DNA from: Goodfellowiella coeruleoviolacea
GTDB taxonomy: Bacteria > Actinomycetota > Actinomycetes > Mycobacteriales > Pseudonocardiaceae
Direction of reading: 5' to 3'
Assembly (NCBI RefSeq): GCF_024171785.1
Contig: NZ_JAMTCK010000007.1
Location: forward strand, 186,001-250,000
DNA: 64,000 bases
Positions 6,772 to 16,537 of this stretch are shown here, piece after piece. The notes under the pieces are model-generated. The model was not told the origin of the DNA and did no database searches. It was given only the letters and a program-made list of their open reading frames with translations. Numbering within the stretch: position 1 is the first letter of the stretch; every line of letters starts with the position of its first letter. Position numbers and translations under genes: made by a program.

Positions 6772-9203
6772 GGCCGGTCCCCTCCCGCGGCCGTGGCACC
6801 GGGCGGACCCACCACCACCCGGCGCGCCGCGCCCAACTCCGGTGCGGGCGCCGGACCCGTGCCGGCCCCGACCCGCCGCACCCGCACCCCGCACACCTTC
6901 ACCACCGGCTGCTTGGACACCGGGTCCCACCCGGTCGGGACGAGTTCGTTGGCGGCGTGCGTGCGACCACCGTCCAGTGTGGACTCGCTCGCGCGCTGGC
7001 CGTAGTGGAACGGCACGAACACGGTGCCCGGCTCGGCCCGCACCACCCTGGCCGGCAGCTCCACCGAGCCCTGCGGCGTGGTCAGCCGCACCACGTCGCC
7101 CTCGACCACCCCCAGCCGCCGGGCGTCCACGTCGGACAGCTCCACCCACGGGGCCGGCGCCGCCTCGGCCAGCTGCGGCGCCCGCCCGGTCTTGGTGCGG
7201 GTGTGGAAGTGGTAGACGGTGCGGCCGGTGGTCAGCCGCAGCGGGTAGTCCGCGTTCGGGCCGTGCGGCGGCTCGGTGTGGTGCGCGGCGCGCAGCAGGG
7301 CGCGGCCGCCCGGGGCCGTGGCCCGGTGCTGCTGCTCGGTGCGCGCGGCGCCGGTGAGCAGTTCGTGGCCGAAGTCCTCGCAGTAGTCGGTGTCGGTGTT
7401 GAACACCCCGTCCACGTACAGCCGTTCCGTCCCCTGTGGACGGTCCGGGGTGCACGGCCACTGGATGCCGTGTCGTTCCCGCAGCGCCTGGTAGCTCATG
7501 CCGGTGTAGTCGCACGGCCGGCCGGCCGAGCAGCGCTGCCACTCGGCGAACGCCTCGGCCGGCGTGGACCACCAGGGCAGCGGCCGGCCCGAGCGGGTGC
7601 GAAAGCCCATCCGCCGCGCGTAGTCCAGCCAGGTGTCCAGGTCGCCGCGGGCCTGCCCGGGCGGGGGCACGGCCTGCTCGGCCAGGTGCACGGTGCGGTC
7701 GGTGTTGGTGAACGTGCCGGTCTTCTCGCCCCACAGCGCCGAGGGCAGCACCACGTCGGCCAGTTCGGCGGTCTCGGTGAGGTAGGCGTCGGAGACCACC
7801 ACGAACACCGTGTCACCGCCCAGGATCCGGCGCACCCGGTCGAGGTCGGGCAGGGACACGGCCGGGTTGGTCCCGGCGATCCACAGCAGCCGCACCGAGC
7901 CCTGCTCGGCGTAGCGGAAGATCTGCATGGCGTGGGTGGGCGGCCCGGTGTGCGGGATGGTCTCCTCGGCCACGTCCCACAGCTCGGCCAGTTCGCGCAC
8001 GTGCCGCGGGTTGGCCCAGTTGCGAAACCCCGGCAGGTCGCCGTTGGCCCCGCACTCCCGGGTGTTCTGGGCGGTGGGCTGGCCGTTCATCTGCAGCACG
8101 CCGCAGCCGGGCCGGCCCAGCATGCCGCGCAGCAGGTGCAGGTTGTTCACCTGGCAGGCCGAGGCGGTGGCCTGGTGGGACTGGTAGACGCCCTGCAGCA
8201 CGGTGGACAGCACGCGCTGGCCGGTGCCGAACACCTCGGCGGCGGCCAGCACGTCCCGCGCGGACACCCCGCAGATGTCGGCGACCCGCCCGGCCGGGTA
8301 GTCCGCGACGACCCGGGCCAACTCGTCCAGGCCGAGGGTGTGCGCGGCCACCCAGTCGTGGTCCACCCAGCCCCGGTGCAGCACCTCGCGCAGCAGCCCG
8401 TTGAGCAGCGCCAGGTTCGTGCCCGGCCGCACCGGCAGGTGCACGTCGGCGTGCCTGGCCACCTCGGTGCGCCTCGGGTCCACGCACACCAGCCGCGGCC
8501 GGTCCGGGCCGGCCAGCCGGTCCAGCACCCGCGCCCACAGCACGGTCTGCGTCTCGGCGGCGTTGTGGCCGTGCAGCACCAGCGTGTCGCAGTGGTCCAC
8601 GTCCGCGTAGCAGGCGGGTTGGCCGTCGGTGCCGAAGCTCTCCTTGAGCGCGGCGTCCGCGGTGGCCGTGCACAGCCGGGTGTTGCCGTCCATGTGCGGG
8701 GTGCCCAACCCGGCCTTGCCGATCACCGAGAGCGTGTAGTACTCCTCCAGCAGCAGCTGGCCCGAGGTGTAGAAGGCGTGCGACAGCGGCCCCCACCGGT
8801 CCAGCAGCTCCCGGGAGCGCGCCACCACCCGGTTCATGGCCGTGTCCCAGTCGCACGCCACCAGCTCGCCGCCCTCGGCGCGCACCAGCGGTGTGGTCAG
8901 CCGGTCGCGCTGCTGGCCCTGCCAGCCGTACAGCCCCTTGGGGCCCAGTCGACCCCGGTTGACCCGGTCGCCGGCCTGGCCGCGCACGCCCACCACCCGG
9001 CCGTCGGCCACGCCGATCCGCAGACCGCACCCGTTGCTGCACAGCACGCACGCCGAGGTCACCCACTGCCGCACCTGGTCGGCGGACACCCCGGCCACCA
9101 GGTGCTCGTCCACCCGCGTCGGCCAGTTCCCGCCCGCCGGATACGGGGTGCGCCGGCCCCACGGGTCGGCGACGCGGTCAGGCACCACCGGCTGCTCGCT
9201 CAC
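6762..9203 (-). CDS. NasA-like molybdopterin oxidoreductase lacking the fourth cluster cysteine
   Basis: An 813-residue enzyme of the DMSO-reductase superfamily. Cys52, Cys55 and Cys59 (CVLCSNGC) begin the N-terminal [4Fe-4S] motif, but the expected fourth ligand is Gly87 in NRGRLGPKG. The likely molybdenum-ligating cysteine is Cys178 in RLCTATADAALK, as in assimilatory/periplasmic nitrate reductases. Further family motifs are VVLPSALWGEKTGTFTNTDRTVHL and the C-terminal MGD-binding LTTGRTVYHFHTRTKTGR region. There is no Tat signal, so it is probably cytoplasmic. The GTG start overlaps the stop of the Clp gene by four bases, and its own end overlaps the small helical gene. The substrate is not readable. 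Confidence 0.88.
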   Translation of the reverse strand: MSEQPVVPDRVADPWGRRTPYPAGGNWPTRVDEHLVAGVSADQVRQWVTSACVLCSNGCGLRIGVADGRVVGVRGQAGDRVNRGRLGPKGLYGWQGQQRDRLTTPLVRAEGGELVACDWDTAMNRVVARSRELLDRWGPLSHAFYTSGQLLLEEYYTLSVIGKAGLGTPHMDGNTRLCTATADAALKESFGTDGQPACYADVDHCDTLVLHGHNAAETQTVLWARVLDRLAGPDRPRLVCVDPRRTEVARHADVHLPVRPGTNLALLNGLLREVLHRGWVDHDWVAAHTLGLDELARVVADYPAGRVADICGVSARDVLAAAEVFGTGQRVLSTVLQGVYQSHQATASACQVNNLHLLRGMLGRPGCGVLQMNGQPTAQNTRECGANGDLPGFRNWANPRHVRELAELWDVAEETIPHTGPPTHAMQIFRYAEQGSVRLLWIAGTNPAVSLPDLDRVRRILGGDTVFVVVSDAYLTETAELADVVLPSALWGEKTGTFTNTDRTVHLAEQAVPPPGQARGDLDTWLDYARRMGFRTRSGRPLPWWSTPAEAFAEWQRCSAGRPCDYTGMSYQALRERHGIQWPCTPDRPQGTERLYVDGVFNTDTDYCEDFGHELLTGAARTEQQHRATAPGGRALLRAAHHTEPPHGPNADYPLRLTTGRTVYHFHTRTKTGRAPQLAEAAPAPWVELSDVDARRLGVVEGDVVRLTTPQGSVELPARVVRAEPGTVFVPFHYGQRASESTLDGGRTHAANELVPTGWDPVSKQPVVKVCGVRVRRVGAGTGPAPAPELGAARRVVVGPPGATAAGGDRPCT

Positions 9204-11719
9204 GCGTCCACCCGCGCCCGCACGTCGAAGGTCAACCGGTTCTCGGCCACGTCCACCCGCACGTGCTGGCCGGGCAGCAGCTGGTCCCGCATCAGCAACT
9301 GGGCCAGGTGGTTGTCCACCTCGCGCTGGATCACCCGGCGCAGCGGCCGGGCGCCGAACTCCGGCTGGTAGCCGTTCCTGGCGATCCAGTCCACCGCGGC
9401 CGGGGTGAACTCCAGGGTGATGCCCTGGTTGTGCAGGCGGCGCCGGCTGCGCTCCAGCAGCAGCTCGGTGATCTGGCGCAGCTGCTGCTCGGAGAGCTTG
9501 CGGAACACGATGATCTCGTCGATGCGGTTGAGGAACTCCGGGCGGAACGCCTCCCGCAGCTTCGGCATGATCTTGTCGCGCAGCGGTTTGGTCTCCGCCG
9601 ACTCCCGGCTGGGGCTGAAGCCGAGCGTGCCACCGCCGGTGATCAGCTCCGAGCCCAGGTTGCTTGTCATGATCAGCACGGTGTTCTTGAAGTCGACGGT
9701 GCGGCCCTGGCCGTCGGTGAGCCGGCCGTCGTCGAGCACCTGGAGCAGGGTGTTGAACACGTCCGGGTGGGCCTTCTCCATCTCGTCGAGCAGCAGCACC
9801 GAGTACGGGCGGCGGCGCACCGCCTCGGTGAGTTCCCCGGCCTCGCCGTAGCCGACGTAGCCGGGCGGCGCGCCCACCAGCCGGCTCACCGTGTGCCGCT
9901 CCTGGAACTCGCTCATGTCCAGCCGCACCATGTGCGTCTCGTCGCCGAACAGCGCCTCGGCCAGCGCCCTGGCCAGTTCGGTCTTGCCCACCCCGGTGGG
10001 GCCCAGGAACAGGAAGCTGCCCACCGGCCGGTTCGGGTCACCCAGTCCGGAGCGGGCCCGGCGCACCGCCTCGGCGATCGCGCTGACCGCCTCGTCCTGC
10101 CCGATGACCCGCTGGTGCAGGTGCTCCTCCAGGCGCAGCAGGCGGTTCTTCTCCTCCTCGGTGAGCTGGCGCACCGGGATGCCGGTGGCGCGGGAGACCA
10201 CCTCGGCGATGTCCTCGGCGGTCACCTCCAGCACCTCGCCGTGGTCGTCGTGCCCGCGCCGCGCCCGCTCCAGCCGCTCGCGCAGCTGCGCCGCCCGGTC
10301 CCGCAGCTGCGAGGCCCGCTCGTACTGCTCGTCGGCCACGGCCTGGTCCTTGTCCCGGCACAGCTGCTCCAGCTCCTCCTCCAGGCCGAGGATGTCCGCG
10401 GCGGGCGCGCGGGTGCGCAGCCGCACCCGGGCACCGGCCTGGTCGATCAGGTCGATGGCCTTGTCCGGCAGGAACCGGTCGGTGAGGTAGCGGTCGGACA
10501 GCTCGGCGGCGGCCACCACCGCCTCGTCGGTGAACCGCACCTGGTGGTGCGCCTCGTAGCGGTCGCGCAGGCCGCGCAGGATGGCGATGGTGTCGGGCAC
10601 GGACGGCTCGGCCACGAACACCGACTGGAACCGGCGGGCCAGTGCCGCGTCCTTCTCGATGTTCTTGCGGAACTCGTCCAGCGTGGTCGCGCCGATCACG
10701 TGCAGCTCGCCGCGGGCCAGCGACGGCTTGAGCATGTTGCCGGCGTCCATGCCGCCCTCGGTGCTGCTGCCCGCGCCGACCACGGTGTGCATCTCGTCGA
10801 TGAACAGGATCAGCTCGTCGCGGTGCTTGCGCACCTCGTCGATGACCTTGCGCATGCGCTCCTCGAAGTCACCCCGGTAGCGCGTGCCCGCCACCAGCGC
10901 GGACAGGTCCAGCTGCACCACCCGCTTGTCGGCGAGGGTGTCCGGCACGTCGTGGTCGACGATGCGCTGCGCGATGCCCTCGACCACGGCCGTCTTGCCG
11001 ACCCCGGCCTCGCCGATCAGCACCGGGTTGTTCTTGGTGCGCCGGGACAGCACCTCCACGGTCTGCTCGATCTCGTCCTCCCGGCCGATCACCGGGTCGA
11101 GCTTGCCCTCACTGGCCAGCTGGGTCATGTCCTGGCCGTACTCGTCCAGGGTGGGCGTGGTGCTGGCGCGCTCCGGCCCGGGGCCGGCCGAGGTGCCCCG
11201 GCTGACGCCCATGGCGCGCTGCAGGACCTGCGGGGTGACCCGCTCGCCCGCCAGCAGCCGGCCGGCCGGTGACTCCTGGTTGGCCGCCAGCGCCAGCAGC
11301 ACGTGGTCCGGTCCGATGTAGGTGGTGCCCATGGCGCGGGAGATCTGGTGCGCCTCCAGCAGGGCGCGCTTGGCCACCGGGGTCAGCGTGGGCGGCCCCT
11401 GGTGCTCACCGTGCCCGGCCCGCTCGCTGATCCGGCCGGCCAGTGCCTCCGGGTCGGCGCCGGCCCTGGTCAGCAGCTGCCTGGTCGGCTCGGTCTGGGT
11501 GGCCGCCCACAGCAGCTGCTCGTCGTCCAGGTCGGCGCGGCCCAGCTCGGCGGTGCGGGTCGCGGCGGTCTCGACCAGCTCGCGGGCCTGGTCGCTCATC
11601 AGGCGGGTGATGTCCACCCGCTGCACCGGCTGTCTCGGCTCACCCGCGCCGAAGAACCGAGCGAGGAACTCGTCGAACGGACTCGACCCGAACTGACCTG
11701 GGCCGAAGTAGCCGGTCAT
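9200..11719 (-). CDS. ClpC-type AAA+ unfoldase (Clp ATP-binding subunit)
   Basis: An 839-residue two-ring AAA+ protein. After a Gly/Phe-rich lead ([10 protein letters not shown]) comes a Clp N domain (to about residue 185), AAA-1 with Walker A GEAGVGKT near 236, a UVR-like middle segment ([23 protein letters not shown]), AAA-2 with GPTGVGKT near 572, and a D2-small domain. LGFSPS near residue 698 occupies the place of the ClpP-docking loop, so it should feed a ClpP protease rather than act only as a disaggregase. The ATG at 11719 has GAGGAGG eight bases upstream. It is the first gene of a coupled operon with the molybdoenzyme. The 241-base divergent spacer to the GH43 gene has no CIRCE or HAIR element that I can see. 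Confidence 0.9.
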   Translation of the reverse strand: MTGYFGPGQFGSSPFDEFLARFFGAGEPRQPVQRVDITRLMSDQARELVETAATRTAELGRADLDDEQLLWAATQTEPTRQLLTRAGADPEALAGRISERAGHGEHQGPPTLTPVAKRALLEAHQISRAMGTTYIGPDHVLLALAANQESPAGRLLAGERVTPQVLQRAMGVSRGTSAGPGPERASTTPTLDEYGQDMTQLASEGKLDPVIGREDEIEQTVEVLSRRTKNNPVLIGEAGVGKTAVVEGIAQRIVDHDVPDTLADKRVVQLDLSALVAGTRYRGDFEERMRKVIDEVRKHRDELILFIDEMHTVVGAGSSTEGGMDAGNMLKPSLARGELHVIGATTLDEFRKNIEKDAALARRFQSVFVAEPSVPDTIAILRGLRDRYEAHHQVRFTDEAVVAAAELSDRYLTDRFLPDKAIDLIDQAGARVRLRTRAPAADILGLEEELEQLCRDKDQAVADEQYERASQLRDRAAQLRERLERARRGHDDHGEVLEVTAEDIAEVVSRATGIPVRQLTEEEKNRLLRLEEHLHQRVIGQDEAVSAIAEAVRRARSGLGDPNRPVGSFLFLGPTGVGKTELARALAEALFGDETHMVRLDMSEFQERHTVSRLVGAPPGYVGYGEAGELTEAVRRRPYSVLLLDEMEKAHPDVFNTLLQVLDDGRLTDGQGRTVDFKNTVLIMTSNLGSELITGGGTLGFSPSRESAETKPLRDKIMPKLREAFRPEFLNRIDEIIVFRKLSEQQLRQITELLLERSRRRLHNQGITLEFTPAAVDWIARNGYQPEFGARPLRRVIQREVDNHLAQLLMRDQLLPGQHVRVDVAENRLTFDVRARVDA

Positions 11720-11960
11720 GGTCACCCTCCTCGTGCCGCGGCTCGGGTTCGACACGCCCACGGCCGGTGCCGAACGCTCACCGCCGCTGGGTTTCCCTGG
11801 CGCCCACGTGCACAAACCTGACGCGACCTGCGTGGCCCGGGGTGACTTGACACCGCTGTCGGCGGCGGAGAAGGTCACTGTGTCAACAACCGGGGACAGA
11901 CGGTAACCGGTTCGGTGGGGCTGGCAGTGCGGCCAGCGGTGCCCGAGGAGGGTTCGGCCC

Positions 11961-14087
11961 ATGCAGACACGCGTCCTCGCGATCCTGGGCACGCTGATCG
12001 CGCTCGTCGCCGTCCTGGCACCACCGGCCGCGGCGCAGCCCCGGCCCGGCGGCCCGGTGGGCAGCACCGCGACCTACCACAACAACGCGGCCACCCCGGG
12101 CGCTGACCCGTACGTGCGCTACGACGCGGCCAGCGGCTACTACTACGCCTACTCCACCGAGGGCGCCGACCCCGGTTTCCACTTCGCCATCTACCGCTCG
12201 CCGGACCTGGCCACCTGGCAACGCCTGCCGGGCGGTGCGCTGCGCGCCGACGACGGCACCCAGTGGGGCCACGACTGGTTCTGGGCGCCGGAGGTCTACC
12301 ACAACCCGGACACCGGCCTGTACTTCCTGTTCTACGCGGCCAGGATGAACACCAACGTGGCCGAGCACTTCGGGTACGCCGACTTCGAGGAGCCGTGCAA
12401 GATCGGCGTGGCCGTGGCCACCTCGCCCGCCGGCCCGTTCACCAACATCGTGAACCAGCCGATCGACTACTTCCCGTACGACCCGGCGTACCACGACGTG
12501 AACCTGATCATGGACGCCACCCAGAAGAAGCCACCGGCCACCCTGGCGGAGGGCCAGACCGCGCCGCTGGGCACCTACCTGCCCACCATCGACCCGAACG
12601 TGTTCTTCGCCGGCGACGGCCGCGTCTACCTGTACTTCTCCCGCAACGCCTACCGCAACTGGGTGTGGGACCACGAGTTGGGCAAGTACGTCGAGGAGTC
12701 CAACATCTACGCGGTCGAACTGACCACGGCGTGGTGGCACGACCCGACCGGCACCACCATGCCGACCATCGCACCGGCCTATGTGGACGCCAACCGCGTC
12801 GCGGGTGACGACCACCCGGTGCGGCGCGACGGGTTCACCCCGATCCTCAGCTACGGCGCCGACCCGCAGGACTGGGAGAACGCCCACGTCGACGACTACG
12901 CCCGGACCAACGGCGCGAACAAGGACCGGCGGTGGGCGGAGGGCTCCAGCGTCATCGAGTCGACCCGGGTGGTGGGCGGCCGGCGCCAGCCCGTCTACTA
13001 CCTGACCTACTCGGCCAACAACTACGAGAACGCCTACTACGGCGTGGGCTACGCGGTGGCCGACAGTCCACTCGGGCCGTGGCGCAAGAGCCCGGCCAAC
13101 CCGATCCTCGCGCAGGACAGCGCCATCGGCATGTACTCCACCGGCCACGGCTCGATCGTGGCCACGCCGGACGGCTCCCAGCTGTACTACGTGCACCACG
13201 GCCGGTCCAGCACCACCACCGGCCGCGCCCTGTACACCGAGCGGATGCGGCTGGACGCCGAACACCCCGACCCGTGGGGCAACCCCGCCCTGGTCATCGA
13301 CCAGTCCACCGCGGACGAACCCGTGCCGGCCGGCGTCGCGCCCTACACCCTGTCCACCGACACCGCCCTGCTGAACGTGGGCGCCTCGGCCGGTGCCACC
13401 CTCGGCTGGCGGGTGACCAGCGCCTCCGGCGCCGCCCACGACCTGGCCAACCCGCTCAACCGGGTGGACGCCGTGCTCGACCCGGCGGGCGCGGCCCGGA
13501 TCGACCGGACCGCCGACGGCGCCGTGCTGCGCGCGGCCGGGCCGCGCGCCGGAGTGGCCGCGCTGACCCTCACCTACCAGCGCCAGTCCGCCAGCGGGCA
13601 GTACGGGACCGTGGCCAACCTGACCGCTGCCGGCCGCGATCCGGTGTCGGTCACCCTCCCGGTGGCCGCCTGCACCACCGTGCTCACCGGGCAGCGCCCC
13701 GGACCGCTCACCCTCACCTCGGGCGTGACCTGCCTGACCGGCGCCGCGGTCGGCGGCCCGGTGCGGGTCGGCCGCGGCGCCGCCCTGGTGGCCGTGGACA
13801 GCGTGATCGCCGGCCCGGTGCACGCCGACCGCGGCCAGGCGCTGTGGCTGTCCGGCGGCCGGGTGGCCGGTGGCGTGGACGTGTCCGGCGCGACCGGCCC
13901 GGTGCGGCTGGACCGGGTCAGCGTGGCCGGTCCGGTCAGCGTGTCCGGCGCCACCGGTGGCGTGGTGATCGAGCGCAGCACCCTGCGCGGTCCGCTGGCG
14001 TGCACCGGCAACACCCCGCCGCCCACCGACAACGGCCGCCCCAACCAGGTGCGCGGCCCGGCCACCGGCCAGTGCCGGGGCTGGTGA
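11961..14087 (+). CDS. Secreted GH43-like glycoside hydrolase with C-terminal repeat domain
   Basis: A 708-residue exported enzyme. Residues 1-26 form a signal peptide ending in PPAAAQP. Residues of about 35-430 show the five-bladed beta-propeller of family 43: TPGADPYVRYD (catalytic base), WGHDWFWAPEVYHNPDTGLY, IDPNVFF, and RRWAEGSSVIES (likely general acid). The usual targets are arabinan or xylan side chains. From about residue 560 come short beta-rich repeats (VRVGRGAALVAVDSVIAGPV, GGVDVSGATGPVRLD) like a small beta-solenoid. GAGGAGG precedes the ATG by nine bases; a hairpin at 14092-14117 follows the stop. Confidence 0.85.
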   Translation: MQTRVLAILGTLIALVAVLAPPAAAQPRPGGPVGSTATYHNNAATPGADPYVRYDAASGYYYAYSTEGADPGFHFAIYRSPDLATWQRLPGGALRADDGTQWGHDWFWAPEVYHNPDTGLYFLFYAARMNTNVAEHFGYADFEEPCKIGVAVATSPAGPFTNIVNQPIDYFPYDPAYHDVNLIMDATQKKPPATLAEGQTAPLGTYLPTIDPNVFFAGDGRVYLYFSRNAYRNWVWDHELGKYVEESNIYAVELTTAWWHDPTGTTMPTIAPAYVDANRVAGDDHPVRRDGFTPILSYGADPQDWENAHVDDYARTNGANKDRRWAEGSSVIESTRVVGGRRQPVYYLTYSANNYENAYYGVGYAVADSPLGPWRKSPANPILAQDSAIGMYSTGHGSIVATPDGSQLYYVHHGRSSTTTGRALYTERMRLDAEHPDPWGNPALVIDQSTADEPVPAGVAPYTLSTDTALLNVGASAGATLGWRVTSASGAAHDLANPLNRVDAVLDPAGAARIDRTADGAVLRAAGPRAGVAALTLTYQRQSASGQYGTVANLTAAGRDPVSVTLPVAACTTVLTGQRPGPLTLTSGVTCLTGAAVGGPVRVGRGAALVAVDSVIAGPVHADRGQALWLSGGRVAGGVDVSGATGPVRLDRVSVAGPVSVSGATGGVVIERSTLRGPLACTGNTPPPTDNGRPNQVRGPATGQCRGW

Positions 14088-14091
14088 GCCT

Positions 14092-14117
14092 GGCGGACCC
14101 GCTGGATCGGGTCCGCC
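14092..14117. terminator. Hairpin terminator after the GH43-like gene
   Basis: GGCGGACCCG (14092-14101) pairs with CGGGTCCGCC (14108-14117), ten perfect base pairs with a six-base loop, five bases after the stop codon. It ends only three bases before the ATG of the broken LRR gene. Confidence 0.7.
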
Positions 14118-14120
14118 ACC

Positions 14121-15183
14121 ATGACGAACAACCTGGCGGCGGTAGCACGTGACCTGGCTCGGCTGCTGCTGACCGAGCCCAGCGCCGGGTGGACCACCGC
14201 GACCCTGCAACTGGAGTTCCGGCGGCGCTCACTGTCCCTGAAGGCGCACACGGACGCGGTCGGCCGGCACGAACTCGCGCTCCGCGACCACCGGGTGCAC
14301 CGGCTCCGGGTACGACGCGGAGACCGGGCTGCTCGGTCCGTACCGCCACCGTCCACTGGAGATGGTCGTCCAGGACTACCTCGACGGCGCCGCACCTGGC
14401 TCGCTCGGCTGGGACGACGGCCCGTTCGACGACGGCGTCGTCTTCGACAGCCACCCGCCGGGCCACGGCTGACCCAGGTCGTCCAGGCCCTGCGCGACGA
14501 CGACTACGACGAGGAGTACTCGGGCGGCGGCTACCTCGGCGCGTACGTTCGGTTTCCCCGAGGGGGGCGACCTCGGCGAGGTGGTGCTGCACGACTTCGG
14601 GGACCGGGACCTGGCGGCCACCGTGGCGGGGCGGGACGACCACCCGTGGATCCGGCGGCTGTACCTCAACGACGCCGTCCACCTGGATCTCACCGCGTTG
14701 GCCCCGTTGCGGAACCTGCGGGAACTCAGCGTCAACCGCGCGAAGTCCGTGCTGCCCCGCCTGGCCGACCAGCCGGCACTGGAGTCGGTGTCGATCGACG
14801 CGGACCAGGTTGACCTCGACCTGCTCGCCGGTCGGCCGAGCCTGTGGGCGCTCAGGCTCAGCGGCGTCACCGGCCCGGTCAGCACCGGTCCACTTCGGAC
14901 ACTGCCGGCACTGACCAGGCTGGAACTGGCCGGACTGGACGTGGTGGACATCGAACAGGTGGCCGAGCTGCCGGCGCTGCGGGTGCTGGCGCTGGACTGG
15001 GACCAGTGGCAGCGGCTGCGCGCCGCGAACGCGGTCCCGCCGGGACTCGCCGCCGCGAGGCTGGACGGGAACACCTCGCTCGCCACCGCGGTCGACTGGG
15101 CCACGTGGTTGTCCCAGGCCTGTTCGGCTCGCCCGCCCCAGCTGTCCGCGCTGACCGGGACGGTGTACGCGGACCGGGGCTGA
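14121..15183 (+). pseudogene. Frameshifted leucine-rich-repeat-like gene
   Basis: Protein-like sequence runs through this stretch but changes frame three times. It starts with MTNNLAAVARDLARLLLTEP at 14121, changes near 14310 to YDAETGLLGPYRHRPLEM (a stop follows at 14470-14472), returns to the first frame with LTQVVQALRDDDYDEEYSGGGYLGAY, and near 14560 shifts again to FPEGGDLGEVVLHDFGDRDL, which reads cleanly to the TGA at 15183. The last 200 residues hold leucine-rich repeats (LDLTALAPLRNLRELSV, LPALTRLELAGLDVV, LPALRVLALDW). Either it is decaying or the assembly has indels here; it has no ribosome site. The 3' part alone could start at GTG 14581. Confidence 0.65.
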
Positions 15184-15308
15184 CGACTCCACCGCACCGG
15201 CGGCCACCGGCGGGACCAGCACGCGGCCGGCCCGGCTCGACCTCGGCCGGACGCCCGCACGCCGATGCCCCCGGTGACCTCGGGCGTGGTGGCCGCCGCG
15301 AGCACCGG

Positions 15309-15915
15309 TCAGCGGACCGTCAGCCCGAGCGCGCGCGACGGCCACGGCCTGGTCCGCGCTGATGACCGCGCCGGCCAGGTCGACGGTGAGCGGGTCGAAC
15401 GCGGACAGGTCGCTGCCGCGCAGGTCGGCCCGCCCGTACTTGCCGCTGTGCGTCTGCGCGCCGGACAGGTCCACGTCGGCGAAGACGCAGTCCGCGCAGT
15501 TGGTGCCGGTGAGGTCGGCTTCGCGCATGCGCACCGCCTGGAAGCTGCTGCCGCGCAGGTCGGCACCGGGCAGCCCGGCGAACGACCAGTCGCCGCCCAG
15601 CACCCGCAGCGGACGCAGCGTGCACTGCTGGAACTGGCTGCCCACCAGCTTGCACCCGGTGAACGCGGCGTCGAAGAGGTTGCAGCGCCTGAACACGCAG
15701 CCGACGAACGCCGAGTCGGTGTGCCGGGAGGCGTTGAGCCGCACGTTGGTGAAGACGCAGTCGGTGAACACCGCGCCCCGGCTGGTCGCCTCGGTCAGGT
15801 CGACGTCCACGAAGGAGCACCGGGTGTAGGCCCGGCCGACGAGTTCCTCCGCGTACCAGTCGACGTGCCGGTACTCCTCGTCCTCGATGGGTGCGTGCTC
15901 CCTCGGCGCTGTCAC
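15309..15915 (-). pseudogene. Pentapeptide-repeat protein gene with a frameshift at its 3' end
   Basis: About 195 residues of a pentapeptide-repeat protein (right-handed quadrilateral helix, as in McbG/Qnr-like proteins): YTRCSFVDVDLTEATSRGAVF, FVGCVFRRCNLFDAAFTGCKL, GADLRGSSFQAVRMREADLTG, GRADLRGSDLS. The natural end ALGLTVR-stop lies at 15309-15311 but in another frame. Within GCGCGCGC near 15330 the read frame slips, and as given the frame runs on for about 450 more residues across the antisense of the LRR region. A loss of one GC unit explains this exactly. The GTG start at 15915 has no strong ribosome site. Confidence 0.7.
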
Positions 15916-16016
15916 GGACCGAGGCTAGCCGGGCACCCCGACAGGACCGGGCCGCCGACCCGCCGGACCCGCAGCACGGCACCCCGCCAGCACCCGTGAC
16001 CCCGACGCGGTCCTGG

Positions 16017-16280
16017 CTAACCGCGCACCGGCCCGGCGCCGTCCCCGCTGCCCGCACCGGTGTTGCCCGCACCGGTGTTGCCCGCACCGGTGGTGTCCGC
16101 GCCGGCCCGGTCCGCGTGCCGGCGGGGGCGGACCACCACGAGATCGGCTGGCGCGATCACCCGCCAGATCCCGTTGTCCAGCCGCACCGGCACCCCGTAG
16201 CGGTCCGCGAGCGCCGGATCATGCGGCATGACAACACCGATCCGGCCACTGGCCGTGCGCACGTAAGCGCCCGGCTCCAT
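16017..16280 (-). CDS. Small hypothetical protein with repeated GNTGA tail
   Basis: An 87-residue protein that I do not recognise. Residues 1-50 look like a small SH3/KOW-like beta barrel (GAYVRTASGRIGVVMPHD, GVPVRLDNGIWRVIAPADLVVV), followed by a basic stretch and a tail of repeated Thr-Gly-Ala-Gly-Asn units coded by a 15-bp tandem repeat. The ATG at 16280 is preferred to upstream in-frame starts because the extension lacks conserved character; the ribosome site is weak. Confidence 0.5.
   Translation of the reverse strand: MEPGAYVRTASGRIGVVMPHDPALADRYGVPVRLDNGIWRVIAPADLVVVRPRRHADRAGADTTGAGNTGAGNTGAGSGDGAGPVRG
16051..16095. repeat. Three copies of a 15-bp tandem repeat within a coding tail
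   Basis: CCCGCACCGGTGTTG occurs at 16051-16065 and 16066-16080 and, with two changes, at 16081-16095. The period of 15 keeps the frame and gives the GNTGA repeats at the C terminus of the small protein on the minus strand. Confidence 0.9.
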
Positions 16281-16537
16281 GCTTCCGCGCTTTCCGAGCC
16301 GCAGGCCGGGAAGGGGTGCGCTGGGACGCGCGGTGGCGGGTCGGAGCGGGTGCGGTTGCCACGTCCATCGCGCCACCTTCCGCCTGAGGCCAGAACCACC
16401 CAGCGGGTACCGGGATACCGTTGATACATCGGCATCCCCGTTGCGTTAACCAACCCCCTGACCGGCGGACGTGCCACCGAGGGCACGCGCGCCCGCGTCG
16501 GCGAAAAACGCGTTGACACCGCGCCGAGACTGGCGGG

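Noticed and set aside
11720-11960. CIRCE or HspR (HAIR) heat-shock operator before the Clp gene
   Set aside because: TTGACA-like words occur on both strands near 11847 and 11881, but no CTTGAGT-N7-ACTCAAG or CIRCE dyad and no fitting -10 were found.
13936-15915. A 659-residue pentapeptide-repeat fusion protein on the minus strand
   Set aside because: Only the first 195 residues are protein-like; the rest is antisense to the LRR region and arises from loss of frame in a GC run.
16513-16537. TTGACA as -35 box of the alpha/beta hydrolase gene
   Set aside because: The start codon follows after only 19 bases, leaving no room for a -10 and a transcript start.
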